Shown piece by piece: positions 34,976-46,828 of a DNA stretch of 64,000 nt. Within the stretch, counting starts at the first letter, position 1, and every line of letters begins with the position of its first letter. The notes under the pieces are model-generated. The model was not told the DNA's origin. It did not search any database and worked only from the letters and a program-made list of their open reading frames with translations. The stretch covers positions 1 to 64,000 of the forward strand of contig QKYT01000381.1 of NCBI GenBank assembly GCA_003550305.1, read 5' to 3'. A program made the translations under genes and the position numbers. This DNA comes from Glomus cerebriforme. Lineage: Eukaryota; Glomeromycota; Glomeromycetes; Glomerales; Glomeraceae.

Positions 34976-36375
34976 TATCAATTAAAAGTTAGAAATAGAT
35001 TTATATAATTTATATAATCAATATCAACATAATTTCTTTTCACATAATACCAGCATACACAAGACATTAGTTGTAGAATTTAAAATTATGTGAATCGTCT
35101 TGCAAATGATTTCTTTTATTCCTTTAGTGGTTTTTCTTAAAATTTAGATTGTCTGCATTGACAAGACGTTTCTATAATATGGATACAACCCTGATATTTG
35201 ATCCTGCTAATGGATTTTAATGCATCGTTGCGAACTTTTCACGAATATGCAAAGCTAGATGAGATTACTTTCAAACCATATCCTGAAACTCAAGAAAGTA
35301 AAATTTATAGATAAAAATATTAAATTATAAAGCAGGGGTACGCGTAATGAATTAAATTTAATCCATTATGTAAAATCATCCATCAAATTGGTTTTACTCT
35401 GATTTATAATAACTTCGAAATTTACCATGGATATGTGGAAAACCCGATAATTTACTTCGGAAGTTATATGAGTGGAAATATTTGTATAGATAGGAAAGTA
35501 GTATTAGTAAATAATCACTAGTATGGAGTAGAGTCGCGAAATTCCTTCCTTTAAACGTTCGCTATTCTAATTTTTTATTTTATTCGTTTTTAGTTTATCA
35601 TAATCAATAAAGAATTTCGTCCATCATTAGGGTTTCTGATTTTAATAACGTATATTGGATTGTTAACTTTTAGATATTAATGGCTTGCAATTTCTTTCCT
35701 TAAGGTATACAGTTATTATGTATTATCAATAATAACTGTCAAGAACTTTAGTCAAGAATAGCCCATTTTTTTAGTGTAATCACCATCTTTTGATCGTTCT
35801 GCATGCTCCAATCTATCACCATCACAAACATTAACAAAAATCCAGATAGGTGCCATATAAATGTGCCGCCCTCTTGTTATCTTGTACCTGGCGGCACAAT
35901 TAAATATACAGTGAACTTTGGCCAGCCCAGTTTTTGAAATATTAATCTTTTCTATTATGTCTGGAATTTTAAAGTGTATAAGTTATATCTACAGTTGACA
36001 TAAGTATAGTTAATATACAGTTAAAATGGAATTAATATATACCATTTTTTTTTGTACTTATTTATAATTGCTAGTGACAAAATTAGTGACACTAGTGGTA
36101 GGTTTTTTAAGCCGTTTCATTACTTTCTTAATTACTTTTTTATATACTGTATGTCACTAGTAACTAGTTAAAAACTATACATCAATAGAATCACATGATT
36201 TGTGTAAAACTAGCAGATGCATTTCTCCTTATAGTTCTCTCGCTTTTCAGTTTTTCTAATACCGTATTTTATATCTTATGTTTTTTACCTTTCATCTTTT
36301 ATTGACGGTATGATACTGTAAAATTAATGACATTTTTGCGATTATACTAACTCGATTGATATAATAAATAATTAC
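34976..36375. other. Intergenic stretch left of the repeat island
   Basis: No gene recognised. It includes a GC-rich hairpin candidate with arms TGTGCCGCC (35862-35870) and GGCGGCACA (35890-35898). Near 36090-36175 a CACTAG-type box recurs. Confidence 0.45.
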
Positions 36376-37362
36376 TATATAAGGGGGTCGTCTAAAGCGG
36401 GCAAATCACGTGACTTCGGAAAAAAATTTACGCCAGTATCTATAAATAAACTTAGGGTTACACAAGTTGATAGTGAACTGAAGTTAACAAAATTAGTTAC
36501 ACAAAAAAAATCATTAAATTTCGCAAAATTTTTATTTTTCTCAACACACATACACAGAAGAGCAGCCGATTTAAAAAAGTTAAGGTTGTGTATGCTAGCT
36601 CTATATAAGCGAAGTTTTTTTATCCAAATAGGACCACTGGTTGCTTTGTTCTTAGTTTTTATGTTTTTATCACTTAATAATAGAAAGTTAGAAATTAGAC
36701 TTTTTTTTTTTGAGATAATAAAAAATTATAAATATTTTTATTTTAAAAATAGTTTTCTCATTTGTGTATTATTTTCAAGTGTATAATAAAATTTTATATG
36801 GTTTTGGGATATTTCTAATAGCCGATTAAAATATCTCAAGAATGACAGTAATAAAATTCACGTCACACGTATAGCTTTGTATTGTGTCGTCATGGTGTAA
36901 TTGTATCATATTATGATTATCACTTTTTTATTAAAATAAAATTATTGTGATTAGTAATTTATATATGGTTTTAGTTCAATACGTAATCTGTATATTTGTG
37001 TAATCTTATGTTAGCCTTCCCGTTTATTTATCTAACCCTCTAACCCCTAACCAGTATCACCAGAAAAAATTTCCACCTTCACATGATTTTGGCCAGCATT
37101 ATATATTCTCAGCCTACATTAAAAAATTAAGTATGTAACAAATAAGATATGACAAATAGGATTTTTCATACCAAAAAAAATCTATTTCTAAAATACATAG
37201 TAAAAATAGAAAACAGGAAGGATGTGACACTGGTAACAAATTTTAAAGGTCACATAGGGATGAAAAAATTTTCTAGCAATACTGGGAAAGATAAAAAAAA
37301 ATTGCTTATCTAAATAAAACTTTTTCTTACTTATATAACTTTTCAAAATACATATATTAGGT

Positions 37363-37891
37363 GTATTTTAGCCTGCTCTGCAAGTTTACTTAAAGTGTAA
37401 AATGAGATTATGAATACTACTTTTAATTTATTTACCTTTTTTCATTTTTGTCAAAACTAATTTATCTATTTTTGGATATACCGTATATCACGGGCCATAG
37501 TACCCCCCCTATGCATAGTACCCCTCTTGAAAAATTTAATAGAATTGTATAGTATCTGGGGGGATATTTTACAATTATCTCGTGATCCAGTGATCAGATT
37601 TGAGCCATCTTTTTTTTGTTTGATAGCTCTCATTGAGCTCTTCATAATAAAAAAAAGATCGTTCAAATTGGACCGGTATATCGTGAGATATTCGCAAAAA
37701 ACGGAATTTTTAGGTTTTATTTAGTACCCGGGGGTACAGGGTCAAACCCCCGATTTTTGCAAGATACCCGGGGTACTGTGGCCCGCTATATACGGTAATT
37801 GGCAAAGTTCATTCATCCATATGTAAAATCAAAACCAGTATTTTTAACCTGCTTTATTTCTTAAGTAAACTTACAAAACAGGCTAAAATAC
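37363..37891. repeat. Internal inverted repeat around the nested MITE
   Basis: The left arm (37363-37392) contains ATTTTAGCCTG, then AAGTTTACTTAA. The right arm (37862-37891) is its reverse complement, with TTAAGTAAACTT and CAGGCTAAAAT. A few mismatches separate them. The arms enclose the 315-bp MITE almost symmetrically, so the host element had an internal palindrome into which the MITE inserted, or this is an older nested element. Confidence 0.65.
37481..37795. mobile_element. 315-bp palindromic MITE with TA target duplication
   Basis: Ends CCGTATAT and ATATACGG are flanked by TA on both sides (37479-37480, 37796-37797). Inside each end, matching segments follow: (C/G)GGGCCA(T/C)AGTACCCC. 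Toward the centre lie paired segments around CCATCTTTTTTTT on the left and AAAAAAAAGATCG on the right, so the whole unit is nearly a palindrome. TA duplication and CC/GG ends fit Tc1/mariner-Pogo-type MITEs. No coding capacity. The G/C runs (GTACCCC, CCCGGGGGTAC) contrast with the AT-rich surroundings. Confidence 0.75.
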
Positions 37892-38556
37892 ATTTATAAT
37901 TTATAATTTGTAATCTATTTAAGAATCAGAGTAAAATCTAGAAAAATTAAATATAAAAAAATTGGATTAGCATTTCTTTAAAAGGCTAAATTTTTTTTTT
38001 GTAAGAAGTATAATTTCAGTTTTTGAAATTTGTATATCATCACATGTTTAATCACATGAGATATAGATCACATGTCTTTATTACTAATTAGAATTTCTGA
38101 AAAAATTATAGTAAACCTAATTTTTAATATAATCAGTCTCTGATTCTTATACAAATTACGAATTAAAGAAATATTATGGTCCTCATGGTCACTTATTTAG
38201 GATAGTGTTTAATTAGTAAGTTAGATATACTGTATAACAAAAAAGATTTTTGGTTTAATATATAATATATAAAATAATATCCCTGATCAGCATTAATTAA
38301 AATTAACAATTTTCTTTGATTGTTATACAGATTATGAAATAAATTTGTATTTTATAAATCATGTGATTTGCTCCACTTTAGACGATCCCTATATAAGGGA
38401 AGTATCATCAGTATGTCTTAAGGCATTATAAAAATTCAACTTGGAACAAATTCTAACAACAGAAATATTTTAATCACAAAACTATGTGTATCTGGCAATC
38501 TAATATGTATTACTATTTGTTCATAAAATACAAATAAAACTTATAATCAAGAACCA

Positions 38557-39446
38557 AATTTTTCAGAATTCTACACTTCTGAAGATTAAAAAATGTGCTA
38601 CTGAAAATTACCCTTTTAGGCTAATCTGTAGCTTATGCTTAAATTACTTTTCTGAAAGAATTTCCCAAATTTTTTGGAATTCTACACTTCAGAAGTACTA
38701 TTTTTTAGCTATAACATGTTAGATAATCAACTATAAATAATTATTAAATATTTTGTAAAAAATACAAGAAAAATATAGATCACTGTCAGTTATTTTATAA
38801 GAATAATATATTATGTAATAATAGGGTTTTGCTGCAAAACTTTTGCAGCATGATTAAAAAATAATGAATTGCTTTTTTTCAATCTGATTTTTTTTGTTAA
38901 TTATATTCTAACAATTCTTTGCTGTTATTAACACAAATAATTTGATAATTTAATCACTCAAGAGATAGATCGTGAGAAAATAGATTATAACAATTTGGGA
39001 ANTTNNNNGTAATGATATNTGATATGACGAAAATGGAATGGCAAATTAACTTTTTTTAATATTTCAAANCATGTTAAATAACTAATCTAAAGATTTATCT
39101 GTTGTAATAAAGTTTAATTATTTACAATTTTGGATTGTGAAAATTATATATTAATATATTAATAATAGATCCTGACATTCGTGAGAACAAAAAAAAATAA
39201 ATAAACCAGTTTTCAAGCATTCTTTTACTGAATGAATTCTTTAACTGCTGCAAATACTCTATATCCCATCTTTGATTTTCTCAGTAGAGATAATATAATT
39301 CTGAAGTGTAAAATTCTGAAAAATTTGGAAAATTCTTTCGGAAAAGTACATGATTATGGTTTAAGCACAAGCCACAGATTAGCCTAAAAGGGTAATTTTC
39401 GGTGGCATATTTTTTTATCTTCGGAAGTGTAGAATTCCGAAAAATT
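38557..39446. repeat. 0.9-kb long inverted repeat (fold-back element candidate)
   Basis: Arms of about 140 bp, at 38557-38696 and 39300-39446, are reverse complements at roughly 85 percent by eye. They share blocks such as GAATTCTACACTTC, GAAAATTACCCTTTTAGGCT and AGAATTT.CCAAATTTTT. Each arm itself begins and ends with a direct repeat containing GAATTCTACACTTC. The 600-bp middle has no reading frame and contains several N bases (39002-39069). No clear target duplication was found. Confidence 0.7.
38830..38850. repeat. Perfect 10-bp hairpin
   Basis: TGCTGCAAAA, one C, TTTTGCAGCA. It is a perfect palindrome in the centre of the long inverted repeat. Confidence 0.7.
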
Positions 39447-40556
39447 CGGATTTTTTTTTAGATTATATAAAACATTCTTTTTTAATGCAAAGTTTGCTAG
39501 CTAATAGATGACAATTTTGCAATTTAATATTTCGCTCAAGCGAAATTTTTCTCTGATAAATGTTACACGAAACAATTCCATCAATTCCATCCAATAAAAT
39601 TTGAGGATAAGGATGCTCATTTTACATAAATCTTATCATTGATTGTGAAAATTTTTTCAAAAAATAAAAATACAAAACACAAACATTTTACATCCCAAGG
39701 AAAATCACACTTTTTTTTCTCATTCATGTCATAAAATCAATCATTTTAAAAAAAGCATTATCTTTTCCATCGCATAACGGCGTAAATCGAAAATCAAGAG
39801 TTCTTTGATACATTGAATACTCATTGAATCATTGAATCAGAATTATCAGATAATTGAATGTTGATGCAATTTTCATCTTTTAATCTAACAATAACATATT
39901 TTCCACATCGCATTGTAATCCTTTTCGTTTGTTTTTGGATAACTAAGATACGCTGTATTGCTGTATAACCCTTCTCTTTTAGCATATTTTAGAGTGTGAA
40001 AAAGGAATCATTATGATGATTACTTTATTATTTACTGAAATATTGTATTGCGTATTAATAAAATACTTACGGTATTTAGAATCCAGTAAAGCCTACAATA
40101 AACTATTGCGAATAAGAAATTTGGAAGACATATAGGTCTATGGACATCACGACGTGCTATTAGACTTTTTTTTTCATATAATTTATTATTGGATCTATCA
40201 TATTTTCCCTCAAAAGTAATAAGCTACATCTTATTAACTCATTGATTATTGTACAAATAACCAAGGTAATTAACGATCTTGGATTTAGTTATAATAATGC
40301 GCTAGAAATAGGGATTAGGAAGTAAACTAGGAAGATGCATCTTTTGAATGCATTCTAGGTAGTTACTTTAATAGTTAGGCTAAAATTTAACACCTTTGAC
40401 TTCCGTGAATAATTTTTACTGCTTAATTTTTTTATTAAAGGAAAGATAAAAAAGATATTTGTCATCTTTATATGACACAACTAGATAAATTCTATTTTTT
40501 ACATTGTTTTACAAACAAAATAACTTTATTGGTAATATCCTATATTAGTTCTTTTA
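39447..40556. other. Intergenic stretch right of the repeat island
   Basis: No gene recognised. It includes a perfect palindrome, ATTTCGCT-CA-AGCGAAAT, at 39529-39546. The rest is AT-rich, leading into the 3' end of the TMEM94-like gene. Confidence 0.45.
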
Positions 40557-43500
40557 TTATACAGGAGAATGCATACCCAATTTTGTATTAAATTCCAATT
40601 TTGATCTCTTTTGAAATCTTATATACTCTTTTTTATCATGCAATTTTACCAATTCTTGTATAGGTATAAATAATATAGGTGATAAAAATCCAACAAGATA
40701 AATATAATATGGCAGTCTTTTAAACAATAAAAGTGGTCCTAATACTAATGATGTTGTAGTGAAAATTATCTGAAGTAATAAACTAATGTAAAATTATTAA
40801 AGTACTAAGTTAATATTTTTTCTTAACGTTAAAAGAATTATAAAAGAAAAAGTTGTGAATTATTATAAGTTACCTTATGATCACAGCAAGTATCCAAACT
40901 CGATTCTTAAATGGAATAAATCTTCGTAAAGATAGTGTTCGATGAACAAACGTAGATGATAATATAACTAAAATAATAATTTTTCTTTAATTTATTTAAT
41001 AAAAATCAGATCAACATATAGATAAATGTATTCACTTACTTATATACCATACAAATATAAATAGTGTACAATTCTGTGAATATAACACAATCCATTGTTG
41101 TTTATTTGTCCATCTTAACCATATGTCATTTCCATAAGATCCAAATATTAAAGGTGCGTCCTTATCATCATTTAGATAATGCAAACACCTATTCATAATA
41201 AAAACAATAAATATAATGATAATACTAGGAAAATTAAATATATATTATTACACATACCCTAAAAATACTGAGAGAGACATTAATACAGGTAAAATGAATC
41301 TCAAAAACCAATATACCATAAATCTTTTGAAATCCTTGAGATGCTCCATATTCTTGACTAAATATAATTTTTGAATGATTTTGATTGATTCACATTAATT
41401 AATCGTAAAATTACAATTAAATTGATTTTAACAAACCTGTCATAGTCGTCATAGTGTCAGCTTCGTGAGGATTAAATAAAAAAGAAAATGCCAATATAGG
41501 AGAAATTATCCAGGTAATCCACAATATTTGATATCCTGTAAGAGCAGGTGGAAGGAACAAAATATACGAAAGTAACAAAAGTAATGATATAGATAAATAA
41601 CACCCCAAAATAAATGCAAATCCCTAAAGTAAATAAAATAAAATCATCAATACTAAAGAATAACAAGTAAAATTTACAAAATATATAATCTTGTATATAC
41701 CATTTTTAAACAATTAATTAACCTTCTGGCTTCTCTTATAACATCGGTTAATGCATACAAACTAGTATCATAATGCATGAATAAACCACAAGGTAAAGTG
41801 GTAAAAGCAGCGCCAAGAGCCATTGGAGATTGACCTTTACCATTATTACCATTATAATAGCATAATCCATTTCTGGTTTGTGCTTTAGTATGTGTTGGCT
41901 CTATTGCAACACTTACATCTGCCTATTACAAAAAATTTTGATTTTTGTCAGATTTCAAATAAAACTACAATTAATTTTTGAAAAGAAAAAGGACACATAC
42001 GGCAGCAAATGCATGAGTATTACAAGCATTTAATGCACTTCCAATACAACAAACAACTTCTCCATATTCTTGAAATATTTTAATCATCTCACGTGTTGCC
42101 TCAGGAGTACATTCTGCAAATAAAGATACATGTAATGGAATGTCGTCCACGTCTTGTAGATGATCTCTTATGTTACCTATTCCGCGAGGAAGACGTGCTT
42201 TAATATCATGAGATTCTAAATAACCATCACCAAATGAATTTTCATCACCTGGCGATGATAAAAGTATACAACTATTCCAATCTGTTTCAAGTCCAAGTCG
42301 TTCAGCATAAGCTAGATTATATGTATATGTGTTATTTATAATGTCAAGTTAGATTGAAAATTAACTATCTTTAAATATTAAAAGCTCGAACCTTTGCTTT
42401 CTCTCTCATCGGTTGGCGAAAAATAAACAAAGCGTATACCAGCAGAATTTAAATCTTCAATAAAATTGCAGACATCCTAAAATAATTTTTAAAAATTAAT
42501 GATGGTTTTGCAATTTTCCAATCCGCTAGTGAAAAAATTTTACTGTACCAATTTAGGTTGGTGACAAAATGTTGCCATGGCTAGAAAAATTTGTCCCTGA
42601 ATAACTTCTTGATAAAACCTTTCCTTAACTTGTGTTGTAAGTGCATTCTCGTCAAATGAAAAATCATGTAAATTGGCTTCCAACTGACCAGCCTTCAATC
42701 GTTCAAGTCTAACTTTTTGTGATAAAGTAAGATCATCATCATCATCTTCAGATACAGTTATTTGATTTGCTTCAGGAGGACATGGTAAAACAATATAAGT
42801 TTCACTTAATGAATCATTCGGTGAATCCAACAAGAATGGAATTCTATTTTCATTTTCAACATTTATAGGTCGATACGCGTATGTAATACATTGCATATCG
42901 TTTATTATGGAATTCTCATAAAAATCATAAATTTTATTCATGATCTATAAAATATATAAATTTATATTAACGAAATGAATTAAAATCTTTTGTTTAAAAA
43001 TATTATTCCTTACCACTTCACTCATAGCATGTAATCTCTGGCCATTCCAATAATCAGAACAGTTGTCAAGAATGATTTCTATATTTCCATCAGAAAGCAA
43101 TTGATAACTGCCTACAAAAAAACAAATAAATAAATAATTGACAAGAATATTATCATAAAAAATTTATCAAAATATATATACCTTGTTCAACTTCTTCATA
43201 AATAGAAGAAACCATATTAGGCACTTCCCACTGGTCATTCCTTATTCGTTGCTTTAAAGAAGGGTGACATGGAGCAATAGTGAAAATTTCTTTTCTTTTT
43301 GCAAATGCTTTTAGAGCATCATCCGTGAAACCAATTTCTTTACCCAGACGGCATAAACATGCTAAAAATAGTATTTAACGTTTAGATTCCGAAAAAAATT
43401 TCTTTTTTTTTTAAAAAAAAAAAGAATCAGAAAGACTTACATTGTCGTGCAGGTTTCACTTTTGCACGAATATGAAGACTCGAAGATTTACGGTGTTGTT

Positions 43501-45714
43501 CTGCACGTTTTTTTCCCTTTAAAACGCCACAATTTGTGTTTAACAAGAAATTGAGTCCCAAAGGTTTTAACCGGCTAAAATTGGATTTTAAATTAATTAT
43601 ATAAAAAATATATTATAATTTAAAATAAAAATTATTATAAACATACGATAAATGTTGGTCCCAATCTTGATCTTCAAATTGAACTCCAAATGAAGTACTT
43701 GGATCTTCAGCGATATCAAGAACTGTAATATCTTCATTTTCGTTAGGAAACAATATTTGATCAACTGAAGCAAATGGCTACAAAATTCGGATATTTACGG
43801 ATATTTAAATAATGAGAAAATCAAAATCATATATCCACTCGAAAGGAAAAAAAATTATTGATTCTTACAGATGAAATTGTCCCTTCTCGATCAATTGAAC
43901 AAATAACTGTAGTGCTCCCAAGTGACTCAAATAAATTGGTTGATTTCGCTAACGAAGATCCATCCCATTTTGTAAGTAAATATTTGAATTTATCCCACAA
44001 AACATCTATAATAGACTAAACTAGTTACAAATATATAAATATATTATTATAAAGTACAAAAATTTTAACCATATTTATAAAAATTACCGCTATCAAGATG
44101 CACATTTTTTGTGGGCGGAGGAGCTTCAGCATCAAATTCATCCACTTCAGCATCATCTTCATATTCAGTTTTTGAAATTTGTAAGGTTTCAAATAATACC
44201 AGCAGTGTAGCATTCGCAAAACCACGAACAATCAACCAAAGTATAGGGAAAGCTAAAGGTATTATTGGAAGTATTGCATAAATGGGCAACACCACCAATG
44301 TTTCAAATATTTGTTCTAAATATACAGTCCTTGAGATTTTATATCTTAAGAGGTTGATCACAATAGCCAATCCAAGTACAATAAAAAGTATTCGATAAAG
44401 AAAGATGGTTCGTAAAACTTTTGCTTGTTTATGAATAACAGTTTCAGGTCTTTCTTGATTCAATGCAATTTTCAAGCAATTGGCCCAAGGAGTTTCTAAA
44501 AGGACAAATTGATATCTTCCCTTATTTTGAATATGTTGTTCTAATATTTCATTTGATGTTCTATCACCGAAGAATGATGGTTTGAATACTTGGCCAGCTT
44601 CCAAAATATCATTGAAAGAAACATTTGAGGATCCTTGATATATAAACTTCATCTTACATGGCGCTACATCACCATATAGCATTTCAACAACATCCTCTTC
44701 AACTAATAAAGTGGTAGGAAAAATTCGAACAATACCATCACGTGTAACTTTTGCTGCTGTGAGTGACGGAACAAATGGAATTTTTATGTCCTAAATAAAA
44801 TAAATAAACTGAATAAAAATAATAAATTATTTTATTTTAATTACATTAACAATTTATGATGTTACCTGAATGGTGTCCATTCTACTCTGCTTCAATTGGT
44901 CTAATACATTTTGGGCACGTTTATTAATCTCATTCATACCCAACTTTTTCTCCCTGGTATAAATAAATCCATTAAATAAAAATATCAATAATATTAAAAT
45001 TGCCTCAAGTAAAATTGTAGTGAGATGTATTTGATACGGATTGCTTTTTATCGTCCCAAATATATAAAAAGCAATCAAAAGACTTGATGATAAAATTGTA
45101 AGGATTGAATCGGGACTACTTAAATATTCTTTTATACCTATCGGGTAAATGAAAAATTATTATGAATTATTTGAATCAGAAAATGCATAAATTACATTTA
45201 ATTATAAAACATTTACAGGTTGAAGTAGGAAAATGATTTTGATGTTCTGCTAGTATTTCATTGGCAACTTCAACAAGTTTTCTAGAAGATATATATATAG
45301 TTTGGGTAAATTGAAAAATAATTAAATTTCTTTTAAAAAAAAAATAAAATAAAATAAAATAAATACTTGCTCTAAAGCTTGATCGCTGGATAAACCACGT
45401 TTCTTTGAGCCAGAACTATTTTCATCCACGACTAAATCATCCGGCAATTCCGGTACTTCTTCTTCAGTATAACATCGTATATTATTACCGCCATTATTTA
45501 ACTCCAATTCGACATACTCAGTATCTTCTCTTAAAGGTGTAGTATCATTTATATTAACTTGGGTTTCCGAGAAAGTTGAAGCATTAGCATTCGATTTTGA
45601 AGATTTTATACTAATAGAATCGATTCGCGTCAAATTTTCGACAGAAAGAGAATTATTATGAGAACTGTTATTATTGGGATGAAGAATATTAGATTCTTGG
45701 GAACTTTCCTCCAT
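40557..45714 (-). CDS. TMEM94-like degenerate P-type ATPase family protein (ER membrane)
   Basis: A gene of about 16 exons and roughly 1,000 residues or more. Exons whose bounds I checked are 45371-45714, 45217-45281, 44866-45137 and 44070-44790; the last ends at 40557. Blocks follow human TMEM94 order. An acidic leader ends GLSSDQALEKLVEVANEIL, then come two helices, the actuator-like TTLLVEEDVVEMLYGD, a helix pair, and the phosphorylation-site region CSIDREGT (Asp506). Next are WDQHLSRLKPLGLNFLL, IRFVYFSPTDE, LPRGIGNIRDHLQ and EMIKIFQEYGEV. The C-terminal helices end FNTKLGMHSP. Canonical DKTGT is DREGT here. TMEM94 has been linked to ER magnesium uptake (from memory). Intron 1 fits only as GC-AG with donor GCAAGT. 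Confidence 0.88.
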
Positions 45715-45863
45715 GTATTTTTATATCTAAAAAAAAAAAAAAAAAAAGTTAACGAATCGATCATCATTTGGCGCATGAAAGCATAACTGATATAAGCAAC
45801 GACGATCACTTGTCGATCAATCACAATAATTTTTTGGGTTTATTATTAAAGTTTTCCATTAAT

Positions 45864-46828
45864 TTATGCATCATTGTTAACTAATTTATTGCTAATATCT
45901 AAATTTTCATCGATCCAACCAGCACACATGAATTGTACCCAAAGTATAGATAATAAAAGAAAAGACCATATTGATATTAAATTAGCGGCTCTTATTTGAC
46001 ATGCTATTCTAATTTCTGCGGTCACATATTTGTAAGTTGCTGGACAGAAAAATGGAATATAATTCATCTCATTCCAAGTATAATGTGTGTATAAAACTAT
46101 TATAAAAAGAATGGGATTAAAAAATTAATTTTCTTCATATAAAGTCATTTTAATAATTATAAAATATGATAATTACTTGCAACAATTATCCACAATAAAA
46201 GTAACCACCTGTTATTTATTAAAATAATAATAATAATAATAATAAAATTAGTAGCTTTTAAAAAAAGTAATTTGATTTCAAATAATTGAATTCAAAAATA
46301 AATAAATAAATACATTAAAATTTTTTGTAATCCATATTTCGATATTGTCGAACCAAAACAACAATTTGCCAAAATCAGAGTTATTAACAAAACTGTAATA
46401 TTGTTGAAATTAGGAAAAGAATAAAAGAAACAAAAACTGTAAAGAATATTTTAATTATAAATATCCAATCTTACATGGACCAAAAGCCGCAAGAATTAAA
46501 TACCTAGACGAACAAATTTTAACATAACTAAATGATTTATAAATTAATTAAAATGTCAATGAAACTTACGAAATCTCAAGAGCAAAGGTTAACGGCAATT
46601 CTCCATGGGATCGTGTAAAAAGTATGATTTTGGTAATCTCTAGTAAAATTTAAGGAAAACAAATACATCGATAATCTACTAAACAACATAAAGAGATTAA
46701 AACAAAGAAATTTACTTAATTGTAAATTACAAAACTGACCGACCTAAGGCAGGACACGCTAAAAGCAAGATAAATAATGGAAGTCCTAATAAAATTCCCA
46801 AAAAATATTTACAAATTTTTAAAATCAT
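45864..46828 (-). CDS. Small polytopic membrane protein, family not recognised
   Basis: About six short exons (first from the ATG at 46826-46828; last, ending at 45864, carries the largest piece) join in frame to roughly 175 residues. It begins MILKICKYFLGILLGLPLFI, then has FALEISYLILAAFGP, FLLITLILANCCFG, WLLLLWIIVAIL and a final WSFLLLSILWVQFMCAGW. That makes four to five hydrophobic helices. Short polar loops contain HYTWNEMNYIPFFCPATYKY. The C-terminus is acidic and polar (DENLDISNKLVNNDA). It lies 149 bp upstream of the TMEM94-like start on the same strand. I do not recognise the family. Several intron bounds are inferred from frame alone. Confidence 0.6.

Larger units (their letters stand above)
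36376..38397. mobile_element. 2.0-kb non-autonomous DNA transposon with TIRs and 8-bp target duplication
   Basis: The ends are imperfect inverted repeats of about 30 bp. The left end from 36384 reads GGGGTCGTCTAAAGCGGG, then CAAATCACGTGA. The right end, read backwards from 38389, is GGGATCGTCTAAAGTGGA, then GCAAATCACATGA. Both are flanked by TATATAAG (36376-36383 and 38390-38397), an 8-bp target-site duplication as made by hAT-type transposases. A 9- or 10-bp duplication cannot be excluded because the flank ends in G. No transposase-like reading frame exists inside; the longest open stretches are about 66 codons. It is therefore non-autonomous. A smaller MITE is nested within it. Confidence 0.8.

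Noticed and set aside
36586..36786. 66-codon frame in the transposon as a possible transposase piece
   Set aside because: Low-complexity Leu/Phe/Lys composition, no DDE or BED-type motif.
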